Below are positions 6,302 through 14,529 of a stretch of 16,319 nucleotides of DNA, piece by piece. The DNA comes from Chloroflexota bacterium. GTDB taxonomy: Bacteria > Chloroflexota > Anaerolineae > J102. The notes beneath the pieces were generated by a model that was not told the origin of the DNA, made no database searches, and saw only the letters and a program-made list of their open reading frames with translations. Position 1 is the stretch's first letter, and every line of letters begins with the position of its first letter. A program made the translations under genes and the position numbers. The DNA lies in contig PIVW01000080.1 in the NCBI GenBank assembly GCA_003353825.1, forward strand, positions 1 through 16,319, written 5' to 3'.

Positions 6302-9300
6302 ATGAAGCCAATTAACCATACCTTACGGTTAACCATTGCCCTAAGTGTTGTATTCGTAGTCATGGTTGTAGCCGGTGGATTCGCCGCTATTAGTGCGACT
6401 GACGTCCCCTCTACAATAGAATCTATTCCTGGATATGAAAAAGGTGGACCTGATTATGGACCGCTAAGCCTGCCTGCGGGCGATGCTACCCGCTTCCGTG
6501 GCTATATCCGCATGGGCAGCCTCGACGATCCTGGTCAAGGTATTGCCGGTATTACCGTGCACTGTTACGGCCGCAATGAGGGTGAATCACGTCCGGGCCA
6601 TCTTATTCAAACCCGCGTTAGCGACGGCTCGGGTTTCTTCAACCTGTACATCCTGCCGGACCCCCGGTGGACCTATGATTATTATCTACTGATGGTCGAT
6701 ACCCCGTTGGGGCTCGTTCCCACAGGCGCCTGGAGCGAATCCGGCGTTGTCCTCGATGGCACGCACATCGAATGGCGCGATCCGGGTGGTCCGCATGATT
6801 ACATTCACCTGAATGAGATCCGTTTCGACGAACCACCCACCAGCGCTGAGCTGACTATCCTTCACACCAATGACTTCCACGGCAATCTCGAGACTGACTA
6901 CAAGGGCCGCGGCGGCTCAGCCTTCATGGCCACTGTGATCGGCGAGGTACGGGATGAAGTTGGCGGCAACAATGTGATCCTGGCGGACGCGGGGGACGTA
7001 TACCTGGGCGCTCCACCCATATCCCAGCTTGTCGAAGGCGAAAGCACTATCGCCATCTACAACATGCTGGGCTACGATGTTGCCAGCTTCGGCAACCACT
7101 CATTTGATAAGGGACAGGAAGTGATCCAGGCTCGCGTAGAGCAGTCCGATTTCCCCTGGCTGGGCGCCAATATCGTGCTCGAGGGCAGTGAATGGGATAT
7201 CCCCGCCTGGGCCAAGCCTTATGTCATCTTGGAGAAAGGTGGCGTGAAGGTAGGCGTCATCGGTTTGGATACAGACGAAACCCCGGAAGTTACACTGAAA
7301 GGCACGACCGCTGGCCTGGTCTTCAAAGATCTCACCGAGACGATCTTGCACTACTACGACGAGGTCAAGGCTCAATCCGACGCCATGATCATTCTGGTGC
7401 ATATGGGCACAGATGATAGCGGACCCTACAAGGGTATGCAGACCATTGCCCAGGCACTGATCGATGCCGGCAAGCCGGTGGACTTGATGATCGGAGGGCA
7501 TCAGCACCAAGCTCTCTCTGAACCCGTCATGGTCGGGGACACGGCTATCATCCAAGCCGGCTATTATGGCCGCTGGCTGGGCCGGGCCGACATCACGGTT
7601 GACGTGGCTAGCAAGTCTCTGACCCTCAACAACTATGAGTTGATAACGATCAATAACGAACTTCCAGAGGACCCGGATGTAGCGGCAGTTATCGAAACCT
7701 GGGCCGAAGCTATCGCTCCCATCGTCGAGCAACCGGTTGGCGTTACCAATGTCGATCTCATACGTAACTACAACCGTGAATCTAACATGGGCAACCTGGT
7801 AACCGATAGTATGTTGTGGAAGGCGGACCAGTACGACGACGACGAAGTCAACGGATCGGTGGATATCGCCTTCACCAACCCTGGCGGCCTACGCGCCGAC
7901 ATAGAAATCCCCGAGGGCTCAGATTTGCCCCATACCATGATCTGGGGTGATACCTTCAACGTACTGCCCTTTGCCAACACGCTCTTCCTGATGGACCTGA
8001 CGGGCGCCCAGATCCAGAACTTACTGGACCAGGCAGCCAGCCTGTACAAAGGCATCTTACAGACCTCCGGTGCCAGTTGGTACTGGTACAACGACTGTGA
8101 CTGTGATACTCCCACGAGTTGGGAAGCCTACAATGTCATGGTTGATGGGGAACCACTGAACCCTGAAATGACCTACCGGGTCGTAACCAATAACTTCCTG
8201 GCTGGTGGTCAGGATGGATGGGTAACCTTTGCCGATGGCACTAACCGCTGGGATACCTATTACGATATGCAGGTGGGCGCCAACGAATACATCCAGATGT
8301 ACAACGACACCGTTGGACCTATCGACACTGAGGTCGAAGGGCGCATCACCAAGGTCGATAAAGTGATCACCATCCTGCACACTAACGACACCCATGGCCG
8401 CTGGCCTGCCGACTCTTATTACGGAGATCCCCAAGGCATGGTCTACATGGCATCGCACATCGCTGAGGAGAGGGCCAAAAACCCGAATACCATTTTGCTA
8501 GATGATGGCGACACCTTCCAGGGGAACGCCTTCGCTCAGTACTTCAGAAATGCAACCCCCAATCCCATCGCCGGCGGTATGAATTTACTGGAGTACGATG
8601 CCATGACGCTCGGCAACCATGAGTTCAACTTTGGGGCAGAGACCTTTGCCACCATGTTAGGCCAGGTTGACTTCCCAATTCTGGGAGGCGCCAACCTGGA
8701 TGACGATGGCAGCTATGGCTTCATCAACGACAATGTCCAAGATTACATCACGTTGAACGTCGGTGATGTGGATGTTTCGATCTTCGGCCTGACCAATCCG
8801 GAGGTGCCGCTCTACGAACTGCCAAGCAACATTCAGGGTCTGACCTTCTATCCGGCCGTCGACACGGCCGCGGCCCTGGTACCGCAGATTCAGGCCTCCG
8901 AGGATCCTGATGTAATGATCGCGCTCAACCACATCGGCTACGATGTCTACAAAGACAGCACAGATAAGGATAAGTTCATCGCCGAGCAGGTTCCAGGCAT
9001 AGATGTGATCATTGGCGGACACAGTCATACCAAGCTCGCCCCGGCTGTCATAATCAGCTCCGACCTCAACCCCAACGGGACGTTGATCGCCCAGACAAGA
9101 GCTTACGCACAGTACCTGGGGAAGGTCAACGTCGGCCTGATCGCCGATGGGGCCGACGGATATGATGTCGTGTTCCGGGAAGGGTTCTTGCTCGACGCCG
9201 CTGACGTGGACGCAGATCCAACAGTGACAGAGTATCTAGTGCCCTTCAGTGACGAGTTGGCTAACTACACCGGCACGGAAATCGGACAGACCACGGAACC

Positions 9301-9958
9301 CATCGATGCGCTGGAGGCTTATACGGAAGAAACCAGCGGCGCCAACCTACAGGCTGATTCGGCAGTCTTTGAGCTTGAAACGAATGGCATCGAAGTGGAC
9401 TTCCACCTCTCCGGCGCCATGAGCAACAGAAAGGTGGCGGATGACGCAACGGCAGAGAATCCTGTGACGCTGACAGTAGACGATATGTACACGCTCATGC
9501 CCTACGAGAACTCGCTACTAGTCATGGAGATGAACGGTCCCCAGATCAAGGAGGTGCTCGAGCGAGGGTACCGCAACTACTGGTACTACAAGTACTCGGA
9601 AGACTACGGTGGTTATTCGCATTACACGACCTGCATGCTCGACATCAGCGCCGGCGGCGTGATTACCTACAACGATGCCCATCCTGAAGAGCCGAATGGC
9701 AATAATGTGGTGTCGTTGGTCTCTGACGGCCAGTCTGTCGACTTCGAAGACGCCGACACCTACTACAATGTCTCCAGCGTCAACTACCTGGCGGCAGGGT
9801 CCTGCAACTTTAATAACGATGGTGAGACCTTATGGCCGCTGGATCAGATCGTGGCCGATACGCAATTCTATGTGCGCGATGCAGTCATCGACTACATCAC
9901 GGCGATGGGCACCATCTCACCGCAGGTTGAAGGCCGGCTTGTATTTTCCACCCCCTAG
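6302..9958 (+). CDS. Exported tandem 5'-nucleotidase/metallophosphatase (two UshA-like modules)
   Basis: This 1218-residue protein starts with a signal peptide or anchor (about 1-32), then a beta-rich region (about 60-175) with G-Y-I-R and G-I-T-V, resembling SdrD/CNA-B-type domains. Two complete 5'-nucleotidase modules follow. Module 1 has H-T-N-D191-F-H193-G, G-N265-H266-S, an H-M-G segment and G-G-H400-Q-H402, then a C-terminal substrate domain with N-P-G-G-L-R and V-L-P-F-A-N. Module 2 has H-T-N-D696-T-H698-G, G-N772-H773-E, an N-H-I-G segment and G-G-H907-S-H909, then a diverged substrate domain (S-G-A-M-S-N-R in place of the usual N-G-G-x-R) and L-M-P-Y-E-N. The family hydrolyses 5'-nucleotides, UDP-sugars, NAD or cyclic nucleotides outside the membrane using two metal ions. 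There is no C-terminal anchor motif (it ends in V-F-S-T-P). The length fits a duplication of a single-module enzyme of about 550 residues. The upstream AAAGGAGG supports the start. Confidence 0.92.
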   Translation: MKPINHTLRLTIALSVVFVVMVVAGGFAAISATDVPSTIESIPGYEKGGPDYGPLSLPAGDATRFRGYIRMGSLDDPGQGIAGITVHCYGRNEGESRPGHLIQTRVSDGSGFFNLYILPDPRWTYDYYLLMVDTPLGLVPTGAWSESGVVLDGTHIEWRDPGGPHDYIHLNEIRFDEPPTSAELTILHTNDFHGNLETDYKGRGGSAFMATVIGEVRDEVGGNNVILADAGDVYLGAPPISQLVEGESTIAIYNMLGYDVASFGNHSFDKGQEVIQARVEQSDFPWLGANIVLEGSEWDIPAWAKPYVILEKGGVKVGVIGLDTDETPEVTLKGTTAGLVFKDLTETILHYYDEVKAQSDAMIILVHMGTDDSGPYKGMQTIAQALIDAGKPVDLMIGGHQHQALSEPVMVGDTAIIQAGYYGRWLGRADITVDVASKSLTLNNYELITINNELPEDPDVAAVIETWAEAIAPIVEQPVGVTNVDLIRNYNRESNMGNLVTDSMLWKADQYDDDEVNGSVDIAFTNPGGLRADIEIPEGSDLPHTMIWGDTFNVLPFANTLFLMDLTGAQIQNLLDQAASLYKGILQTSGASWYWYNDCDCDTPTSWEAYNVMVDGEPLNPEMTYRVVTNNFLAGGQDGWVTFADGTNRWDTYYDMQVGANEYIQMYNDTVGPIDTEVEGRITKVDKVITILHTNDTHGRWPADSYYGDPQGMVYMASHIAEERAKNPNTILLDDGDTFQGNAFAQYFRNATPNPIAGGMNLLEYDAMTLGNHEFNFGAETFATMLGQVDFPILGGANLDDDGSYGFINDNVQDYITLNVGDVDVSIFGLTNPEVPLYELPSNIQGLTFYPAVDTAAALVPQIQASEDPDVMIALNHIGYDVYKDSTDKDKFIAEQVPGIDVIIGGHSHTKLAPAVIISSDLNPNGTLIAQTRAYAQYLGKVNVGLIADGADGYDVVFREGFLLDAADVDADPTVTEYLVPFSDELANYTGTEIGQTTEPIDALEAYTEETSGANLQADSAVFELETNGIEVDFHLSGAMSNRKVADDATAENPVTLTVDDMYTLMPYENSLLVMEMNGPQIKEVLERGYRNYWYYKYSEDYGGYSHYTTCMLDISAGGVITYNDAHPEEPNGNNVVSLVSDGQSVDFEDADTYYNVSSVNYLAAGSCNFNNDGETLWPLDQIVADTQFYVRDAVIDYITAMGTISPQVEGRLVFSTP

Positions 9959-9961
9959 CGA

Positions 9962-9993
9962 CCAGTGAGCTACACCTAGCACCATCTCACTGG
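9962..9993. other. Small hairpin after the nucleotidase stop
   Basis: CCAGTGAG (9962-9969) and CTCACTGG (9986-9993) form a perfect 8-bp stem with a 16-base loop, right after the stop codon. No T-run follows. It probably stabilises the mRNA end ahead of the real terminator. Confidence 0.5.
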
Positions 9994-10018
9994 ATGCTAC
10001 TACTGAAAGAACTAACCC

Positions 10019-10063
10019 AGTCCTGGGCGGTTAAAATCAACCGCTCAGGACTTCTTTTCTTTT
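10019..10063 (+). terminator. Strong intrinsic terminator of the nucleotidase gene
   Basis: AGTCCTGGGCGGTT (10019-10032) pairs with AACCGCTCAGGACT (10039-10052), 13 of 14 positions, with a 6-base loop. A pyrimidine run TCTTTTCTTTT follows (10053-10063). This is a classic rho-independent terminator on the plus strand. Confidence 0.88.
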
Positions 10064-10085
10064 GGCCTGCGAGTAACAACCGTAC

Positions 10086-10315
10086 AATGACATCAACTCC
10101 CTCAATCTCCGGCGCATCGATGCCGCTATCACCGCCCAGATGGAGGAAGTCCAACACACCTGGGGAACCATTCCTGGCATCGGTCCGGTATTACAGCCGG
10201 TATCATCGCTGAGGTGGGCGACCTCGCTCGCTTCGACTACAACGAAGCCAAAGTCGCAAGCTTATGCCTGCTTCAAATGGCCTCGTTCCCAATTTCGTAA
10301 ACTCAGTTTCATATC
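10086..10315 (+). pseudogene. IS110-family transposase remnant (C-terminal domain), frameshifted
   Basis: One frame from 10086 reads R-R-I-D-A-A-I-T-A-Q-M and then T-I-P-G-I-G-P-V, the start of the transposase_20 (HhH-like) domain of IS110 proteins. After a shift near 10190 the next frame reads I-T-A-G-I-I-A-E-V-G-D-L-A-R-F and then A-K-V-A, the family's continuation. A further shift near 10250-10265 gives A-Y-A-x3-W-P-R-S-Q-F, resembling the A-x-Y-A-G-L-x-W-x-R-S-Q segment. The N-terminal DEDD domain and any IS ends are missing. It is a decayed fragment between the terminator at 10019-10063 and the potassium channel gene. Confidence 0.7.
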
Positions 10316-10320
10316 TTGCC

Positions 10321-10701
10321 TTACTTAACGTCGTTAGCCTGATCATCAGCTTTCCGGCTTGCATGTTTGCCAATCCGCTGCACATGCGTTTTCGCGATTG
10401 AGCTTGCAAAAGTGGCAATTATACTTAGCCCTAGGAAGATGTAAACGGTTGTGAACAGCTTTGCCGGGGTCGTGTCTGGGCTAAGATCACCGTAGCCGAC
10501 CGTTGTCAGCGTAACGACGGAAAAATAAAAGGAATCTACCAGGCTCCAACCTTCTACCAAGCTATAGAAAACTGTTCCGATCAGAAGCAACAAAACTACC
10601 ATGAGCAATATCCCCCGACCGACGCGATCCGAAAACATATCTTTCAGATCTCTGGCGAAACCTACAAGCAGACTAAACCCACCTAAAATAGCTGCAGTCA
10701 T
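10321..10701 (-). CDS. Two-TM potassium channel subunit (Ion_trans_2)
   Basis: This 126-residue inner-membrane protein has two main TM helices (about 31-50 and 82-102) around a pore loop carrying the K+ selectivity filter T-V-G-Y-G-D (67-72), preceded by T-L-T. This is the minimal KcsA/MthK-type pore unit, which would assemble as a tetramer for K+ passage. An additional hydrophobic N-terminal stretch (2-16) is present, and the short basic C-terminus has no RCK/TrkA-N domain, so gating would need another signal or partner. A strong GGAAAGGAG site lies upstream of the ATG at 10701. It follows the AI-2E permease gene by 53 bases and is probably the last gene of the minus-strand operon. Confidence 0.9.
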   Translation of the reverse strand: MTAAILGGFSLLVGFARDLKDMFSDRVGRGILLMVVLLLLIGTVFYSLVEGWSLVDSFYFSVVTLTTVGYGDLSPDTTPAKLFTTVYIFLGLSIIATFASSIAKTHVQRIGKHASRKADDQANDVK

Positions 10702-10754
10702 GGATCAAGCTCCTTTCCAATTAGATAGTACTGAGACGTGCCCATTTCATCGAT

Positions 10755-11876
10755 CTAAGGGGTAGCATCATTATACTTGTCTTCCGAATTTGACGCTTCA
10801 GCTGATTCACCAGAATCATCAACACCACCCTTCATGCCGAGACTGTGTTTTAGGCGACCCCAGGTAAGCTTCAGATCTGCATGGGCCTGTTTGCGCTCTC
10901 CGCCATCCTGTTCTTTCCTGGGAACGCTCATCAGGATCGCGATCCAGCGCGTGTCGGGGAAGGCGGAAAGAACAGCCATCACGATCATGGTGAGGGGAAC
11001 AGCCAGAATAGCACCGACGCCACCCAGCAAAAAGCCCCAGAAAATCAGGGAGATGAATACCACTACGGGGGAGATTCCTAACCCCTGCCCCATCATACGC
11101 GGTTGGACGAAGTTCTGTACGGAACCGTTGATCAAAACGAAGCCAAGAAAAACAATAATAGCCGACTGTAGCCCATTCGTTGTCCAGGCCAATATAAGGG
11201 GCGGGATCATTGCTATCCAAAAGCCGATGGTGGGGATGTAACCCATCAGCCAGGCTAGGAGTCCCCACACCAATGGGTACGGCACGCCAAGGATCCACAG
11301 TAGAAGTGCATCCCCTAAACCAACCAAAAAATTGACACCCGTCATAATGGACATATAACTACGGACGTCTTCCGTTAATTGAGCTACTTGTGTGAGTACC
11401 TCGTTACTGGCACTTAAGCCCAGTCGGTTAACAGCAGGCATGGTGATCGCGGCGCTCAACATGAAAATGAAGATGATCAAGACGGTAACGACCAGCGCCA
11501 CTGCCCCACCGGCCCAACGGACGATGGCCCCAAAGAACTGATTCATTTGTTCTGACGTGATTGAACTTTTTCCGGGAGAGGTCAATTGCCCTGAAACATC
11601 CGCCGTGATTTGCGTGAATGCACCAAATACCAGGAGGAGCACGAACGCTATCAATGCGATCACGGCAAGTAACGTCACTACGAAAGACAGCCAGTCAGGC
11701 AGGCCTCGTTCTGCCAGTTTTTGGGGCGCAGGCATGACGATAATTGTGATAATGGCTGCCAGCAGGATGGGGTTAAGAATGACGGCCGTGGTCTGGATCC
11801 CCCAAATGATGATAAAGACGGCTGCAAAACTGACAAGCAATGCGGCGAAAGAGGGTGCGGTTTTTGTATTATTCAT
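10755..11876 (-). CDS. AI-2E family transporter (TqsA/PerM-like permease)
   Basis: This 373-residue membrane protein matches the AI-2E transporter family (PF01594). It has a first helix pair near the N-terminus (I-I-W-G-I-Q-T-T-A-V-I-L-N-P-I-L-L-A), a long central soluble or helical stretch, and the family's core: G-L-G-D-A-L-L-L-W-I-L-G-V-P, G-Y-I-P-T-I-G-F-W-I-A-M-I-P-P, Q-N-F-V-Q-P-R-M-M-G and a closing G-A-I-L-A-V-P-L-T. Members were named for autoinducer-2 export, but many are Na+/H+ antiporters or of unknown substrate, so no substrate is claimed. ATG 11876 is preferred over 11903 because AAGGAGC lies about 10 bases before it. The C-terminus carries an acidic tail (S-G-E-S-A-E-A-S-N-S-E-D). 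It lies 77 bases after the SulP gene. Confidence 0.9.
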   Translation of the reverse strand: MNNTKTAPSFAALLVSFAAVFIIIWGIQTTAVILNPILLAAIITIIVMPAPQKLAERGLPDWLSFVVTLLAVIALIAFVLLLVFGAFTQITADVSGQLTSPGKSSITSEQMNQFFGAIVRWAGGAVALVVTVLIIFIFMLSAAITMPAVNRLGLSASNEVLTQVAQLTEDVRSYMSIMTGVNFLVGLGDALLLWILGVPYPLVWGLLAWLMGYIPTIGFWIAMIPPLILAWTTNGLQSAIIVFLGFVLINGSVQNFVQPRMMGQGLGISPVVVFISLIFWGFLLGGVGAILAVPLTMIVMAVLSAFPDTRWIAILMSVPRKEQDGGERKQAHADLKLTWGRLKHSLGMKGGVDDSGESAEASNSEDKYNDATP

Positions 11877-11912
11877 GTACTGAAATGCTCCTTGTTTGTG
11901 CATCTTCGGCGT

Positions 11913-11934
11913 GACTCCTAAGGGAGTCGTTTTT
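11913..11934 (+). terminator. Short hairpin with T-run between SulP and AI-2E genes
   Basis: GACTCC (11913-11918) and GGAGTC (11923-11928) form a 6-bp stem with a TAAG loop, followed by GTTTTT on the plus strand. In that direction it resembles a small terminator. On the minus strand, which carries the operon, no T-run follows, so it may only mark an mRNA processing or attenuation point. Confidence 0.4.
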
Positions 11935-11953
11935 CGGGTATGTACGTCCTCAT

Positions 11954-13834
11954 CTAACTTTGCTCCTGCTTCTCTTCCAGCTGGCTGCGCACGCCTTCCA
12001 GCCGGTCGATCGCTGTGTTCAATCTTGCTCGATGCTCCTCACTTACGTGCTCAGAAGCATAACTGAATATCTCTGTCATGGTGTCTATTCTGTTAATGAC
12101 CGTTTCCGGATCATCAACAGTTAATTCTTCTAAATGCTCTAATGCATAAGCCAGTACAGCTTCCAACACCGTATGGTGAAGGTTCTCCTCGCTGATTTTC
12201 TCTGTCAAACCACTGACATCGAGCATTTCTTGAACCGGTTGATGTATCCCAGCCAACTTAAACTGGATCCCTAATGCTTCATGTTCTTCGTACAGCTTTT
12301 CTAGCATCTCCACACCGGGCACATCTAACTCATTGGTCATCTCGACATCGAGTATCGTGATCTGTCCCGATGTTCTGGCAGCGAAGGCGTGACCACGAAT
12401 AGCATTACGCAAACCAGCTGCATTGGCAAAGAAAATACTTTCATCGGGACGGAGAATGAGCAGGCTTGGATCTGTGGTTGCATTTGGATAATGTTTTGTG
12501 CTTCGGAAAAAGACTGTACCGGGGAGACGGCCCAAAACGCTCAGTTTTGGGGTGCTTGTGCGCCATATGAGCGCCAACAATGACAGCACAACGCCGAGCA
12601 AAAGTCCAGCCGATACCTCTTCAAAGGTAAGAACACCAAGGAGGGTGATCAGTGCCAGCCAGAATTCTGGCCGGTGCAGCCAATACAGGCGCCGGAACTC
12701 TTTGACTTTCACCACCCTGGATACCGCCACAATGACGATGGCGGCCAAAGCCGCTTCCGGAAGGTTGAAAAACAAAGGTGTGAAGAACAGGGCGACCAGA
12801 ATCGTGGCAAGCGCAGCAATGATTCCGGCCATTTGGGTTGTGCCCCCGGCGGCATCACTGTCCGCCGACTTCGAGAGGCTGGCTCCGATGGGGAAACCCT
12901 GGAAAAAGCCAGCTCCCATATTGGCCATGCCTAGACCGACTAACTCCTGATTTTCGTCGATTTCGTAATGATGTTTGCCAGCAAAGCTGCGAGCTAGTCC
13001 GACCGCATCAGAAAACATAACCAGTGTGATAGCCAGTGCAGCTGGTACAAGCATCAACCATGCTTGCAGACTGATATCAGGGATCTTGGGAGGAGCGAGT
13101 CCGGAAGAGATCTCACCGATGATATGAACACCCTGATCAGCTAAATTGAATATAGAAACAACAGCGATGCCGTAGATCATGGCGATGAGAGCTGCCGGGA
13201 TTCGTTTGAAACGGCGTTCCAAAAAGATCATGAGAATCAATGACGAGAGGCCTACAGCCAGTGTCGGTAGATGCGTCTCTGGCAATTCGCGAACAAGCTC
13301 GATGATGCGTTCCCAGAAGTTGCCGCTGACCGGTTCAAGACCAAACAACTTGGGGATCTCCCTGATCATAATCACCAACGCCAGGCCTGAGACAAACCCC
13401 ACAAGGACGGATTCGGAAAAGAACTGCGCAATGCGTCCTAAGCGGAGCAAACCAGCTAACAGAGCCACCAACCCGGTCAGAATCGCCAGTGCAGCTGTCA
13501 AGGTGATGAATTCCGCTGATTCAGCCGGTACTAAACCGCTCACGATGGAAGCTGACATGACGGCAACCGTTGCAGAAACGGTTACAACGAGCTGTCTGGA
13601 CGAACCAAAGATAGCATATAAAATCAGTCCAGCCGGAGCAGCATAAAATGCTGCCTGGGGTGGCATGCCAGCCAGTTCAGCATAAGCCATCCCTTCTGGT
13701 ACTAGCAGCGCCATGATGGTCATACCTGCAATGATATCAAACCGCATCCACTTACTTTGGTACTGAGGTAGCCATGCCAGGATGGGAATGTAGCGACGGA
13801 GAGTAGTCGATTCCGTTTGCGCCTGGGTTGTCAT
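11954..13834 (-). CDS. SulP family anion transporter with STAS domain
   Basis: This 626-residue protein is a SLC26/SulP transporter (sulfate, bicarbonate or other anions; substrate not deducible). The N-terminal Y-I-P-I-L-A-W-L-P-x-Y, then D-I-I-A-G-M-T-I-M-A-L-L-V-P-E-G-M-A-Y-A and A-G-M-P-P-Q-A-A-F-Y-A are signature segments. Further in are G-F-F-Q-G-F-P-I-G-A-S-L-S-K-S-A and N-L-P-E-A-A-L-A-A-I-V. About 10-14 TM segments fill residues 20-430. A cytoplasmic STAS domain follows (about 455-570, with I-T-I-L-D-V-E-M-T-N-E-L-D-V-P-G). A C-terminal helical extension (about 575-626) is unusual and ends in a charged coil. ATG 13834 is chosen over 13852 because GGAGG sits about 6 bases upstream. 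It lies 42 bases after a phosphatase gene in the same direction. Confidence 0.93.
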   Translation of the reverse strand: MTTQAQTESTTLRRYIPILAWLPQYQSKWMRFDIIAGMTIMALLVPEGMAYAELAGMPPQAAFYAAPAGLILYAIFGSSRQLVVTVSATVAVMSASIVSGLVPAESAEFITLTAALAILTGLVALLAGLLRLGRIAQFFSESVLVGFVSGLALVIMIREIPKLFGLEPVSGNFWERIIELVRELPETHLPTLAVGLSSLILMIFLERRFKRIPAALIAMIYGIAVVSIFNLADQGVHIIGEISSGLAPPKIPDISLQAWLMLVPAALAITLVMFSDAVGLARSFAGKHHYEIDENQELVGLGMANMGAGFFQGFPIGASLSKSADSDAAGGTTQMAGIIAALATILVALFFTPLFFNLPEAALAAIVIVAVSRVVKVKEFRRLYWLHRPEFWLALITLLGVLTFEEVSAGLLLGVVLSLLALIWRTSTPKLSVLGRLPGTVFFRSTKHYPNATTDPSLLILRPDESIFFANAAGLRNAIRGHAFAARTSGQITILDVEMTNELDVPGVEMLEKLYEEHEALGIQFKLAGIHQPVQEMLDVSGLTEKISEENLHHTVLEAVLAYALEHLEELTVDDPETVINRIDTMTEIFSYASEHVSEEHRARLNTAIDRLEGVRSQLEEKQEQS

Positions 13835-13876
13835 GCATACCTCCGACAACATCTTTGCAGACCGCCTACATTGTCT

Positions 13877-14362
13877 TCACGCATGTTTCTTATCCCAATG
13901 AGACTCGAAATTCTCAATTCGTTTGCGGATGTAACCGGCATAAGGATCTGCTTTGTCTCGTTTCTCTTTGACAACCTTCATAGCAGCTTCGGCAGTATAC
14001 CCCTTGGCGACGAGAATGCAACAAGCCATGGCCACACTACGATGCACCCCTGCTTTGCAATGCACGAGAACGGAATGGCCTTGCTCATCGATAACTGGTA
14101 ATGCCCCATGAACCCCTCGTTTTAAGATAAACTGGGGGATGGGGGTCCAGGGTGAATCAAATGAAGGACAATGGATAAATTGGAAGGGTGGCTTGCAATA
14201 AACGTTAGGCGGTTTATTAACAGGCATCGAAATGACAAGACGAATTCCCAGAGAAAAAATATGTTCGGCATGTTCATCTTTGGGTAGAGATGACAGAAAG
14301 AGATACTCTGTAATCTGGGACAAATCGGGATGTTCTACACTGCTATGTTCTTCATCGGTCAT
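13877..14362 (-). CDS. Dual-specificity-type protein phosphatase 1
   Basis: This 161-residue cysteine-dependent phosphatase has the P-loop H-C102-K-A-G-V-H-R108-S, the HCX5R(S/T) signature of DSP/PTP enzymes. A candidate general acid is D69 in F-D-S-P-W-T-P-I-P. The N-terminal I-T-E-Y-L-F-L-S-S-L-P motif is the usual strand of small DSPs ('i...lylGs'). The protein ends in basic helices. ATG 14362 is chosen because GGTGGAG lies about 8 bases upstream; the longer frame to 14545 would add residues that translate a palindromic repeat and are unlikely to be coding. It is clearly paralogous to the enzyme at 15324-15839 (shared C-K-A-G-x-H-R-S-V-A-M, A-D-P-Y and I-R-K-R-I-E motifs). The substrate is unknown; neighbours suggest a role in controlling transport proteins. 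Confidence 0.88.
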   Translation of the reverse strand: MTDEEHSSVEHPDLSQITEYLFLSSLPKDEHAEHIFSLGIRLVISMPVNKPPNVYCKPPFQFIHCPSFDSPWTPIPQFILKRGVHGALPVIDEQGHSVLVHCKAGVHRSVAMACCILVAKGYTAEAAMKVVKEKRDKADPYAGYIRKRIENFESHWDKKHA

Positions 14363-14491
14363 ATGATTTCTCCACCGGACACTTCTATAGATGTTCAGAT
14401 AATGATTTTGACTTTTTGCCAGACTTTCCGCTGGTAAATACGCCTGCGGATTCAAAATCTTTTTCTGGAAGACTATATCAACTGTCTTTCC

Positions 14492-14529
14492 TTCGATTTC
14501 ACTCAGGACAGGTCTGAGTGGGTTTTCGA
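14492..14529. repeat. REP-like palindrome
   Basis: TTCGA (14492-14496) and TCGAA (14526-14530) flank an inner stem CACTCA (14500-14505)/TGAGTG (14515-14520) with loop GGACAGGTC. The reverse strand translates to P-V-L-S-E-I-E-G, a peptide I recall as a frequent false-ORF product of a dispersed palindromic repeat in environmental bacteria. It overlaps the end of the PRC-barrel C-terminal frame and supplies its stop. Confidence 0.6.

Noticed and set aside
7100..7732. Minus-strand 210-aa frame under the nucleotidase
   Set aside because: It lies wholly inside a gene with clear catalytic motifs on the other strand and shows no recognisable motifs.
10081..10328. Two short plus-strand frames as real small genes
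   Set aside because: They are the shifted pieces of the IS110 transposase remnant.
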